From positions 1-5,589 of the forward strand of contig DRKE01000434.1 of NCBI GenBank assembly GCA_011051925.1: DNA of 5,589 nt. The letters are read 5' to 3'. This DNA comes from Deltaproteobacteria bacterium (GTDB lineage: Bacteria; Myxococcota_A; UBA9160; UBA4427). Shown here piece after piece: positions 1 through 5,589 of this stretch. The first letter of the stretch is position 1. The number at the start of each line of letters is the position of its first letter. The position numbers and the translations under genes are program-made. The notes beneath the pieces were generated by a model. That model ran no database searches, had not been told where the DNA came from, and was given only the letters and a program-made list of their open reading frames with translations.

Positions 1-62
1 ATCTTCATGGCTTCCAGCTTACCCGAAAAACGATCGTCGCGCGCCCGTTTTCCGGACTCAGA

Positions 63-81
63 GGAGCCCATACGGGGCTCC
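63..81 (-). terminator. GC-rich hairpin after the membrane fusion gene, possible terminator
   Basis: A perfect 7-bp stem (GGAGCCC / GGGCTCC) with a 5-nt loop begins 32 nt past the stop of the 997-residue gene. It is followed on the minus strand by TCTGAGTCC rather than a run of U, so it is not a classical intrinsic terminator. A competing 5-bp hairpin (GGGGC / GCCCC, 74-89) overlaps it, so only one of the two can form. It may end or stabilise the transcript. Confidence 0.35.
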
Positions 82-113
82 AGGGCCCCGATTCCGATGC
101 CCTGGGCGGGTGT

Positions 114-3107
114 TCAGCGTGCCGGGTTTCGTGGCCCCCGGATCAATCGCTGGACGATCTCATTGCTCTCCGGGGACTTTCCGAGACTTCGTGCGAGGGC
201 CAATGCGTTCTTTCGTGTCGCCTGGGGCAGCCGATTCCAGCTTGCGACCTCGTCGAGCGCGGCCCAGGCGATCTTCTCGTCCCCCATTCTCGCGCCGGCC
301 GTCGCGCGTAGCAGATAGTGTCTCGGGATACGCTGGCGCGTCAGGAGTTCGTCGATGATCCGGATGGCTTCGCGCGCGTCCCGGGCGTCACCGATCGCGA
401 TCCGCCAGCGGGCGCGGGCGGCGGCTGCATTGCCGAAAAGAAGCGCTCCGGGGGCCATCCGAGCGAGGTCTTCTTCGAGTGCGCGGACCCCCTCCCAATC
501 GCCCTTCCGGATCCGGGCCTCCGCCAGGGCCACCGCCCGATCTGCCTCGCCGAGTCCTTCGAGATCGGGGGCTTCGCCGGGAGGTGAAGAGGCGATGAGT
601 CCCCGACGTGCGGACTTCTCCGCCGGGTCGATCTCGAGGGCCTTCTCGAAGAGCATCTTCGCGCGATTGAAGCGGCCGCTGTCGTAGGCGAGCCATCCCT
701 GCGCCGAGAGGCCCACGGCGCCGGGCAGCTTCGCGGCGAGTTGCCGGGCACGCTGCCAGGTTCCGATCCAACCCATGCGTCGCACCACGGCTACGGGGTC
801 GACCCCCGCCAATCGGTCCGCATCGAGCAGGTCGACCGCCAGGAGACTCTGTTCGAATTGATTGCGATTCACGCTCGCCAGGGCCGGAGGCAGACGCGTC
901 GTCGCGAGCCGGTTGTGATCGTCGGTATTTTCGGGCCGGTCCTTCGCGAGCGCATGGACGCCACGGGTGTCGAGTGCCCAACTGGCATAGAAATCCTCGA
1001 CCCGATGGATCCCGTAGAGGCCGAAATCCGCGGGTGTCGCCGCGAGCGCCCGGGGCGCCGATTCGGCGAGGTCGATCGGTTCGTCCGAGGCCATGAAGAC
1101 GAGGGCGGTCGGAACCGGTCGGTAGACGTGCACGTAGCGGAAGGCCTTCGACATCGAGGCCATCAGGCTGCCGAAGAGGTCGACGTCGACGAAGGCACCG
1201 CCGATCCACTGGACGAAGATGCCGCCGGGAACGAGTTTCGAATGCGCGAGTTCGAAGAATTCCCGCGTGTAGAGATGCGACGCACCCGAGGTCCAGGGAT
1301 GGGAGGGCTGCGAGACGATCGCGTCGTATTTCTTGTCCGTGAGCATCATCGCGCCGCGTGCGTCTCCCAGGCGGAGGGAGACGCGCGGATCGGCCAGGGG
1401 ATCCTTCGGGCGGGGGATCCGCTGGTTGGCGACGACGACCTCGTGTTCGAGTTCGATGACGTCGATCGACGAGACGGACGAGGCGGTCGATTCGAGGGTC
1501 TGGGCCCCGCCGAGTCCGATGATCAACATCGAATCGGTCTCGGGGCGGGCCGCCGTCGGAAGCAGGGAGAGCCAGGCGGTCTCCTTGAAGCGGCGGTCCG
1601 GGACCTGGATGCGGTCGACACCGGATTCGGGAAGACCATTGGTGAGCAGGCGCCAGCCGCGGCGGTTCTCGACGACCGTGACCGTGGCCGATCTGCCGAC
1701 GCCCAGGTAGAAGAGGTGTCCCGGCGTCCGCGTGCCGCTGATGGCCGAATGCAGCAGGAGATCGGTCGGTGTGGGCAGCCACGCGACACTGACGGCGGCG
1801 AGGCTCACGAGGGCGAGGCCGGCCACGATCTTTCGGCGAGGAAGGCTGAACCAGGCGGTGGCGAGGGCGAGGGAAAGACTCGTGATCACGCCGACCATGG
1901 CCGTGCCCTCGAGGCCGAGCATCGGAAGCAGGAAGAAACCGGCGAGGATCGCGCCGATGATCGAGCCGACCGTGTTCCAGGCATAGACACGACCGCTATC
2001 CGAGGCCGCCTCCTCGGCATTGCGCGCGAGCAACCGCACGCCGAAAGGGAAGGTCGCCCCGATGCAGAGCGTCACGGGAAGGAGCACGACGCCGGCGGCC
2101 GCCGCACCGGGAGCGGGGGAGGAGGGCGACGCACCGACCCAATGGGCCAGGCTCGGTAGCAGGTTGGCTTCGCGGAAGGCGAGCCACGCGAGCAGGCCGG
2201 TTCCCAGCTGGGCCAGGGCGAAGCCGAGGGCCGCGCTCTTCCGCGTCTTCGCGAAGCGGGACGCGACGGCGCTGCCCAGGGCGATCCCGAGCAGGAAGCT
2301 CGAGAGCATCGACGCGAAGGCAGCCGTGCTGCCGCCCAGGACCTGACCGAGCAGGCGGGTCCAGAGAACCTCGTAGACGAAGGAAACCGCCCCCGAAAGG
2401 GTCATGGCGGGCAGGATCCAATGGAAATGCCGACTCGAGGTCGCATCCCGCGCGTCCGTCGAGGGGGCGACGCCGCCGATTCCGCGCGCGAGGGCGGCTG
2501 CGGCCAGGAAGATCAACGCGTTCCCCGCCACACCCACGTGAACCGTCTGTCGCAGGCCGAGGGCCGGCAACAGCGCGAACGCGGCCACCAGGGTTCCGAC
2601 GATCGCGCCGAAGGTGTTCACGGCATAGAGGATGCCGATCCGGGGCCCGACCTGGACGTCCTCGGAGACCGCATAACGTGCGAGCAGCGGCAACGTCGCG
2701 CCCATCAGCGCCGTGCAGGGAACGAGCACGACGAAGGCGCCGACGAGATGGAAGAGCGCCGTCGTGAGCGACATCGTCTCGGGTGGGGCGTCGAGCCCGC
2801 CCATCACGGCGAGATAGATGGCTTGGACGCCGCGGATCAGGAAGGGGACGAGCAGCGCGCCGATCGCGATCCCGAGCTCGAGAACGCCATAGGCGAGGAC
2901 GGGACGGGCGAGGCGTCGGACGAAACGAGCAGCGGCGGCCGCACCGAGGGCGAGCCCGCCCATGTAGGCGGCGAGGACGGCCACGACCGCGAGTTCGGAC
3001 GTTCCGAACAGGAAGGCGAACTCCCGGGTCCAGGCCGTCTGGTAGAGGAGGGCCGAGAAACCGGAGACGAAGAAGCAGATGAGGAGCAGAGCGAAGCGGA
3101 GGTCCAT
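114..3107 (-). CDS. Fused membrane (MFS-like) / spermidine-synthase-like protein with C-terminal TPR region
   Basis: This is a complete 997-residue protein of unknown function. Residues 1-445 form a hydrophobic region with roughly 13-14 predicted membrane segments. It is built of two similar halves: SGFSALLYQTAWTREF near 15-30 matches SGAVSFVYEVLWTRLL near 238-253, and YAVNTFGAIVG at 161-171 matches YAWNTVGSIIG at 375-385. Residues about 460-735 form a soluble Rossmann domain like spermidine synthase, with nucleotide-loop GLGGA (531-535), acidic strand IELE (551-554), GDAR (581-584), SQPSHPW (599-605), LVPGGIFVQW (625-634) and NTDDHN (727-732). Residues 800-955 look like TPR helices; the clearest unit ends at ALEIDP (823-828). 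The architecture matches proteins annotated 'fused MFS/spermidine synthase'. The catalytic aspartate region of true SpeE is changed (Q600, H603), so aminopropyl transfer is doubtful. The start is the first ATG after an in-frame TAG (3120-3122) and sits directly before the first membrane segment, but no strong Shine-Dalgarno is visible. It is probably an inner-membrane protein; substrate unknown. Confidence 0.9.
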   Translation of the reverse strand: MDLRFALLLICFFVSGFSALLYQTAWTREFAFLFGTSELAVVAVLAAYMGGLALGAAAAARFVRRLARPVLAYGVLELGIAIGALLVPFLIRGVQAIYLAVMGGLDAPPETMSLTTALFHLVGAFVVLVPCTALMGATLPLLARYAVSEDVQVGPRIGILYAVNTFGAIVGTLVAAFALLPALGLRQTVHVGVAGNALIFLAAAALARGIGGVAPSTDARDATSSRHFHWILPAMTLSGAVSFVYEVLWTRLLGQVLGGSTAAFASMLSSFLLGIALGSAVASRFAKTRKSAALGFALAQLGTGLLAWLAFREANLLPSLAHWVGASPSSPAPGAAAAGVVLLPVTLCIGATFPFGVRLLARNAEEAASDSGRVYAWNTVGSIIGAILAGFFLLPMLGLEGTAMVGVITSLSLALATAWFSLPRRKIVAGLALVSLAAVSVAWLPTPTDLLLHSAISGTRTPGHLFYLGVGRSATVTVVENRRGWRLLTNGLPESGVDRIQVPDRRFKETAWLSLLPTAARPETDSMLIIGLGGAQTLESTASSVSSIDVIELEHEVVVANQRIPRPKDPLADPRVSLRLGDARGAMMLTDKKYDAIVSQPSHPWTSGASHLYTREFFELAHSKLVPGGIFVQWIGGAFVDVDLFGSLMASMSKAFRYVHVYRPVPTALVFMASDEPIDLAESAPRALAATPADFGLYGIHRVEDFYASWALDTRGVHALAKDRPENTDDHNRLATTRLPPALASVNRNQFEQSLLAVDLLDADRLAGVDPVAVVRRMGWIGTWQRARQLAAKLPGAVGLSAQGWLAYDSGRFNRAKMLFEKALEIDPAEKSARRGLIASSPPGEAPDLEGLGEADRAVALAEARIRKGDWEGVRALEEDLARMAPGALLFGNAAAARARWRIAIGDARDAREAIRIIDELLTRQRIPRHYLLRATAGARMGDEKIAWAALDEVASWNRLPQATRKNALALARSLGKSPESNEIVQRLIRGPRNPAR

Positions 3108-3335
3108 GATGCCCGTTGTCTATCCGATGTCGTTGGAGCGAATGCTCGATTTCCAGACCTGCCAACGACGCTCTCTACGTCGGTCGAAGCGCCTGTGTAG
3201 CGCGTTGCAGGGACCTTCGTCGACTCGCTCCCGGGATGCCTCTGCGTTGCGTGTCCGCTGCACGGAGGAGGACGCGATGGCGTGGCGGCCGGGAATCGCC
3301 GGGCCGGTTCCGGCTTCGATGCGGCTGCCCTCCGA
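3108..3335 (-). other. Intergenic gap between lutC and the membrane fusion gene
   Basis: This 228-bp stretch has no convincing gene on either strand: the frames crossing it are arginine-rich shadows without recognisable protein features. On the minus strand it should hold the end of the lut transcript and the promoter and 5' leader of the membrane fusion gene. Just after the lutC stop is a short dyad, GCCGGAACCGGC (3303-3314), with no U-tract following, so it is not a convincing intrinsic terminator. Closer to the next gene is a perfect 8-bp inverted repeat. I could not find a sigma-70 promoter I would defend; a weak candidate is given among the rejected items. Confidence 0.6.
3129..3169. repeat. 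Perfect 8-bp inverted repeat upstream of the membrane fusion gene
   Basis: GTCGTTGG at 3129-3136 is mirrored by CCAACGAC at 3162-3169, separated by 25 nt. The near arm ends 21 bp before the ATG at 3107. In the minus-strand RNA the near arm is directly preceded by a small hairpin, GAGC-ATTC-GCTC (3147-3136), which shares one base with the long stem. This could be an operator half-site pair or a structured 5' leader. It could also be chance, since short dyads are frequent in GC-rich DNA. Confidence 0.4.
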
Positions 3336-3926
3336 TCATGCGTTCGTGACGATCAGATCCAATGTGCGCGGGCCATGTGCCCCGAGCACGAGGGATTGTT
3401 CGATGTCGGCGGTCTTCGAAGGGCCGCAGAGGAACCAACCGAAGGCGGATCGTGCGGGATCGATCCTTTGATAGGCATGATGCAGCGTCGCGACGATCTC
3501 CGTGGCGTCGACGACGACGATGAGGTGTTCGGCGAGCAGCGCCGCGACCCGTTCGCGGGGACTCGAGGGGACCTGCCAGACGGCTCCGCTCTCGGCCACG
3601 GCGAACTCGGCCCGGAGGATGCAGATCTCCAGACCGTCGAGTTCCCGGTCCGTGGTCGCGTCGAGTCCGAGGCCGCGAGAGGGGACGATGGGCAGCGCGG
3701 AATGGAGATGGCGCACGGCGGTCCGGTCGAGGGGCCATTCGATCTCGTCGGGCCAGTTCCGCGCCGCCGCCATCTGGAGGCGCCCGCCGGCTTCTTCGAG
3801 ACGCGCGCGCAGGAATGCCGGAGGGTCGTCCATCCCGGGCGGTGCGGTCGGGGGGCGGGGGGGCTCGACCCGGGGCGTTCGGGCGGCGTCGAGGCGGGCG
3901 AGGATGTCGTCGCGAGCCCGATTCAT
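3336..3926 (-). CDS. lutC: LutC/YkgG-family LUD-domain protein, lactate utilization
   Basis: This 196-residue cytoplasmic protein is the third component of the LutABC complex, which oxidises L-lactate to pyruvate without NAD. The C-terminal LUD signature is clear: AEFAVAESGAVWQ at 106-118 and GPSKTADIEQSLVLGAHGP at 168-186, followed by a final hydrophobic strand (LDLIVT). The N-terminus starts with a short helix (RDDILARL), then a proline-rich stretch at 19-36. At 196 residues it is shorter than LutC of Bacillus subtilis (about 240), with the shortening in the N-terminal half, but the conserved core is intact. It starts at an ATG overlapping the lutB stop by 4 nt (ATGA), behind a strong GGGAGGA Shine-Dalgarno, which indicates translational coupling. 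It is the last gene of the operon; the next gene begins 228 bp further on. The family assignment is strong; the exact role of LutC in the complex is not well established. Confidence 0.93.
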   Translation of the reverse strand: MNRARDDILARLDAARTPRVEPPRPPTAPPGMDDPPAFLRARLEEAGGRLQMAAARNWPDEIEWPLDRTAVRHLHSALPIVPSRGLGLDATTDRELDGLEICILRAEFAVAESGAVWQVPSSPRERVAALLAEHLIVVVDATEIVATLHHAYQRIDPARSAFGWFLCGPSKTADIEQSLVLGAHGPRTLDLIVTNA

Positions 3927-5359
3927 CGGCCGTCCTCCCGGGCGGCGCGCGCTTTCACGCGTTCTCGATGGAGTTCGCGGAAACTCCTGCTCGGCAGGGT
4001 CGGCAGGCTGCGGTGCCGGGTCCAGGGGCCGAGGAGTCCTTCGAGCCAGGTCCCGGGAAGTCTGCGGGCGAACGCTCGCCCCCAGCGCCCGAGTCGCTCG
4101 TAATGCGCGGGTCGCAGCATGACCCGTCCCAGGAGGTCCAATCCCCAGCGACGAAGTCGGCGATGGGGGTCGTCGCTCGAGATCGACTCGCGAAACGCCA
4201 GGAGCTGTCGGTGGAGCGGAATGCGAACCGGGCAGACCTCGCTACAGGATCCGCAGAGACTGCATGCGAAGGGGAGTTCCGCGTGGGTCCTGGAATCGCG
4301 CGCGGTCTCGAGGACCGAGCCGATCGGGCCGGGAATCGTCGCTTCGTAGCTGTGTCCACCACTGCGGCGATAGACGGGACAGGTATTGAGGCAGGCGCCG
4401 CAGCGGATGCAGGCCAGGGCTTCGCGAAAGGCGGGGGTGCCGAGCAGGCGGCTGCGTCCATTGTCGACGATGACGATATGGAGTTCCGGATCACGCCGGC
4501 CATCGGATCCCGGCCGGTCCGGCGGAGCAGCAGGCGACGGCGGCCGCGGGCCGCGAAAATGGGAAGTGTAGGCGGTCATGGCCTGGCCCGTGGCGGATCG
4601 GGCCAGCAGCCTGAGGAAGGGTGCGAGGTCGCCCTGCTTCGGAAGGATCTTCTCGAGCCCGACGCTCGCGATGTGGAGATCGGGCAGGGCAGTGCCGAGG
4701 TCGGCATTGCCCTCGTTGGTCACGACGACGAATCCTCCGGTCTCCGCAACGGCGAAATTCACGCCGGTCAGCCCGGCCTCGGCGGCGAGGAAACGCGCGC
4801 GGAGGTCGCGACGGGCGAGGGCGGTCAAGGCTTCAGGATCGTCGATGCCCTTCGGGCCGCCCATTTCCCGCTCGAAGAGTTCGCCGATCTCCCGGCGGCG
4901 GAGGTGGATGGCGGGCATCACGATATGGCTCGGTGCTTCGCGTCGGAGCTGGACGATGCGTTCGCCGAGATCCGTGTCGACGATCTCGATCCCCCGTTTC
5001 CCGAGATGGGGATTGAGCCCGCATTCCTCCGTCAACATCGACTTGCTCTTCACGACCCGGCGGATCCCGCGCTCCTGCAGGAGCCGGTACACGATCTCGT
5101 TGTGTTCCCGAGCGTCCCGTGCCCAGTGCACGATGGTGCCCGCGCGGCTCGCGTTGGTCTCGAACGCCTGCCAGAGTTCGGGCAGGCGACCGAGCGCATG
5201 ACGTTTGATGGCAGCGGCCTGCTCACGAAGGTCCTCCCAGTCGGGAACCAGACGCGCGGCGGCGTCACGTCGGGTTCGCACGTGCCAGAGCGCTTCGTCG
5301 TGCCAGCGCGTGCGTTCGGGATCGGCGACGAAGCGCGCGGCCCGCTCAACATGCCCCAT
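3923..5359 (-). CDS. lutB: LutB/LldF-family iron-sulfur protein, lactate utilization
   Basis: This 478-residue protein is close to the length of Bacillus subtilis LutB (about 479). It is the central electron-carrying subunit of the LutABC L-lactate oxidation complex. The N-terminal two thirds is a LUD domain, with VVKSKSMLTEECGLN (102-116), VNFAVAETGGFVVVTNEGN (200-218), the block LPDLHIASVGLEKILP (225-240) and DNGRS (299-303). The C-terminal part carries two ferredoxin-type 4Fe-4S ligand sets: C317, C320, C323, C327-Pro and C366, C369, C372, C376-Pro. A proline-rich linker (about 270-291) precedes the VDNGRS strand. The open frame continues upstream to 5542, but that extension is Arg/Ser-rich, overlaps lutA heavily and matches nothing in the family. 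The start at 5359 has a good AAAGGA Shine-Dalgarno and gives the canonical N-terminus (MGHVERAARFVAD). It overlaps lutA by 14 nt and lutC by 4 nt. All eight cluster cysteines are present, so it should be functional. Confidence 0.95.
   Translation of the reverse strand: MGHVERAARFVADPERTRWHDEALWHVRTRRDAAARLVPDWEDLREQAAAIKRHALGRLPELWQAFETNASRAGTIVHWARDAREHNEIVYRLLQERGIRRVVKSKSMLTEECGLNPHLGKRGIEIVDTDLGERIVQLRREAPSHIVMPAIHLRRREIGELFEREMGGPKGIDDPEALTALARRDLRARFLAAEAGLTGVNFAVAETGGFVVVTNEGNADLGTALPDLHIASVGLEKILPKQGDLAPFLRLLARSATGQAMTAYTSHFRGPRPPSPAAPPDRPGSDGRRDPELHIVIVDNGRSRLLGTPAFREALACIRCGACLNTCPVYRRSGGHSYEATIPGPIGSVLETARDSRTHAELPFACSLCGSCSEVCPVRIPLHRQLLAFRESISSDDPHRRLRRWGLDLLGRVMLRPAHYERLGRWGRAFARRLPGTWLEGLLGPWTRHRSLPTLPSRSFRELHRERVKARAAREDGR
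3933..3939 (-). promoter_or_regulatory. Ribosome binding site of lutC
   Basis: GGGAGGA on the minus strand, 6 nt before the ATG at 3926. It lies inside the last codons of lutB, so lutC can be translated both by coupled termination-reinitiation at the ATGA overlap and by direct initiation. Confidence 0.8.
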
Positions 5360-5589
5360 CGATCCGTCCTTTCGTCGGGGAGGCGCCCGAGGCCGGACCG
5401 TCATCCGTCCGGAGTGCCGCGGCCAGGATCTCGGCGACGTGCATCGTCTCGACCGGCACCTCCTGCTTTCTCGCCAGTCCGTCGAGATGGAGCAGGCAGG
5501 ACACGTCGGTCGAGGCGATGATCTCCGCCCCCGCCTTCGCATGGTCGGCCAGACGATCGAGTCCCATCCGGACGGACACGGCCTCTTCC
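5346..5589 (-). CDS. lutA: LutA/LldE-family Fe-S oxidoreductase subunit, C-terminal fragment (cut by window edge)
   Basis: Only the last 80 residues are inside the window; the frame stays open to the right edge, so the true start lies outside. LutA is the cysteine-rich (CCG-domain) subunit of the lactate-oxidising LutABC complex and is normally about 240 residues long. The visible part matches the end of the second CCG domain: a helix RMGLDRLADHAKAGAEII, then STDVSCLLHLDGLARK, then ETMHVAEILAAAL, the typical 'His-Leu/Val-Ala-Glu-Ile-Leu' finish. The preceding CCG motif itself is not in view. After that core, about 20 polar, low-complexity residues (from RTDDGPASG to the end) cover the lutB ribosome binding site and start. 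A GTG at 5579 is an internal valine, not a start, since the conserved frame continues upstream of it. The assignment rests on this motif plus the adjacent lutB and lutC. Confidence 0.88.
   Translation of the reverse strand, partial: EEAVSVRMGLDRLADHAKAGAEIIASTDVSCLLHLDGLARKQEVPVETMHVAEILAAALRTDDGPASGASPTKGRIDGAC
5367..5372 (-). promoter_or_regulatory. Ribosome binding site of lutB
   Basis: AAAGGA on the minus strand, 7 nt before the ATG at 5359. It lies inside the end of lutA and settles the lutB start at 5359 rather than the far upstream ATG at 5542. Confidence 0.75.

Noticed and set aside
1..8. Possible start of a further minus-strand gene (ATG at 8-6 after GGAAG)
   Set aside because: Only two codons are inside the window, so it cannot be supported.
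27..51. AAAACG / CGTTTT dyad with a T-run on the minus strand, considered as a terminator
   Set aside because: The stem is short and A/T-rich with a 13-nt loop, and the T-run forms part of the stem, unlike an intrinsic terminator.
741..2159. A 472-codon open frame on the plus strand, antisense to the membrane fusion gene
   Set aside because: Its composition is very rich in Arg, Gly, Asp and Glu with no recognisable domain, and the opposite strand encodes a coherent protein with known motifs.
3188..3222. Possible sigma-70 promoter for the membrane fusion gene on the minus strand (TCGACG, about 18 nt, TACACA)
   Set aside because: Only about 4/6 and 3/6 matches to consensus, and such matches are expected by chance. 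It is too weak to annotate.
3303..3314. GCCGGAACCGGC palindrome just after the lutC stop, considered as the lut operon terminator
   Set aside because: The stem is at most 4-5 bp with a tiny loop and no U-tract follows.
3815..5521. A 568-codon open frame on the plus strand, antisense to lutB and the start of lutC
   Set aside because: It lacks family motifs, its composition is biased (Gly, Arg, Ala and acidic residues), and it lies opposite two well-recognised genes. It is a typical antisense shadow in GC-rich DNA.
5360..5542. N-terminal extension of LutB from an upstream ATG at 5542
   Set aside because: The extra 61 residues are Arg/Ser-rich, lie over the conserved end of lutA in another frame, and are absent from the family. 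The start at 5359 has a good Shine-Dalgarno.

Overview
This is a GC-rich window (clearly above 60% GC by eye, with a strong G/C bias at third codon positions) in which every gene I can support lies on the minus strand. The coding style, and a large membrane protein fused to a spermidine-synthase-like domain, suggest a high-GC, probably Gram-negative bacterium such as a Myxococcota/Desulfobacterota-type lineage. That placement is inference only, because no taxonomic marker is present.

Reading in the direction of transcription (right to left), the window opens inside lutA and continues through complete lutB and lutC. This is the LutABC (LldEFG/YkgEFG) iron-sulfur system for NAD-independent oxidation of L-lactate to pyruvate. 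lutA and lutB overlap by 14 nt, lutB and lutC overlap by 4 nt (ATGA), and both downstream genes have good Shine-Dalgarno sequences, so this is a tightly coupled operon. LutB keeps both four-cysteine 4Fe-4S ligand sets, and LutC keeps the C-terminal LUD signature. No lactate permease or GntR-type regulator is visible; either could lie beyond the right edge.

After lutC comes a 228-bp gap (3108-3335) with no convincing gene. It contains a short GC-rich dyad just past the lutC stop and a perfect 8-bp inverted repeat about 20-60 bp upstream of the next gene. The next gene (3107-114) encodes a 997-residue protein. Its two homologous multi-membrane halves are followed by a Rossmann domain of the spermidine synthase/SAM-methyltransferase type and a C-terminal TPR-like helical region. 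The family is often labelled 'spermidine synthase', but the catalytic Asp region of true aminopropyltransferases is replaced here, so polyamine synthesis should not be assumed. After its stop, at 63-81, is a perfect 7-bp GC-rich hairpin without a U-tract.

The gap makes it likely that the membrane protein is a separate transcription unit from lutABC, and nothing in the sequence links the two functionally. I see no mobile elements, CRISPR arrays, tRNAs, rRNAs or frameshifts. The long plus-strand open frames are antisense shadows of these genes. The large membrane fusion protein is the least understood part of the window; I found no clear new multi-gene system.
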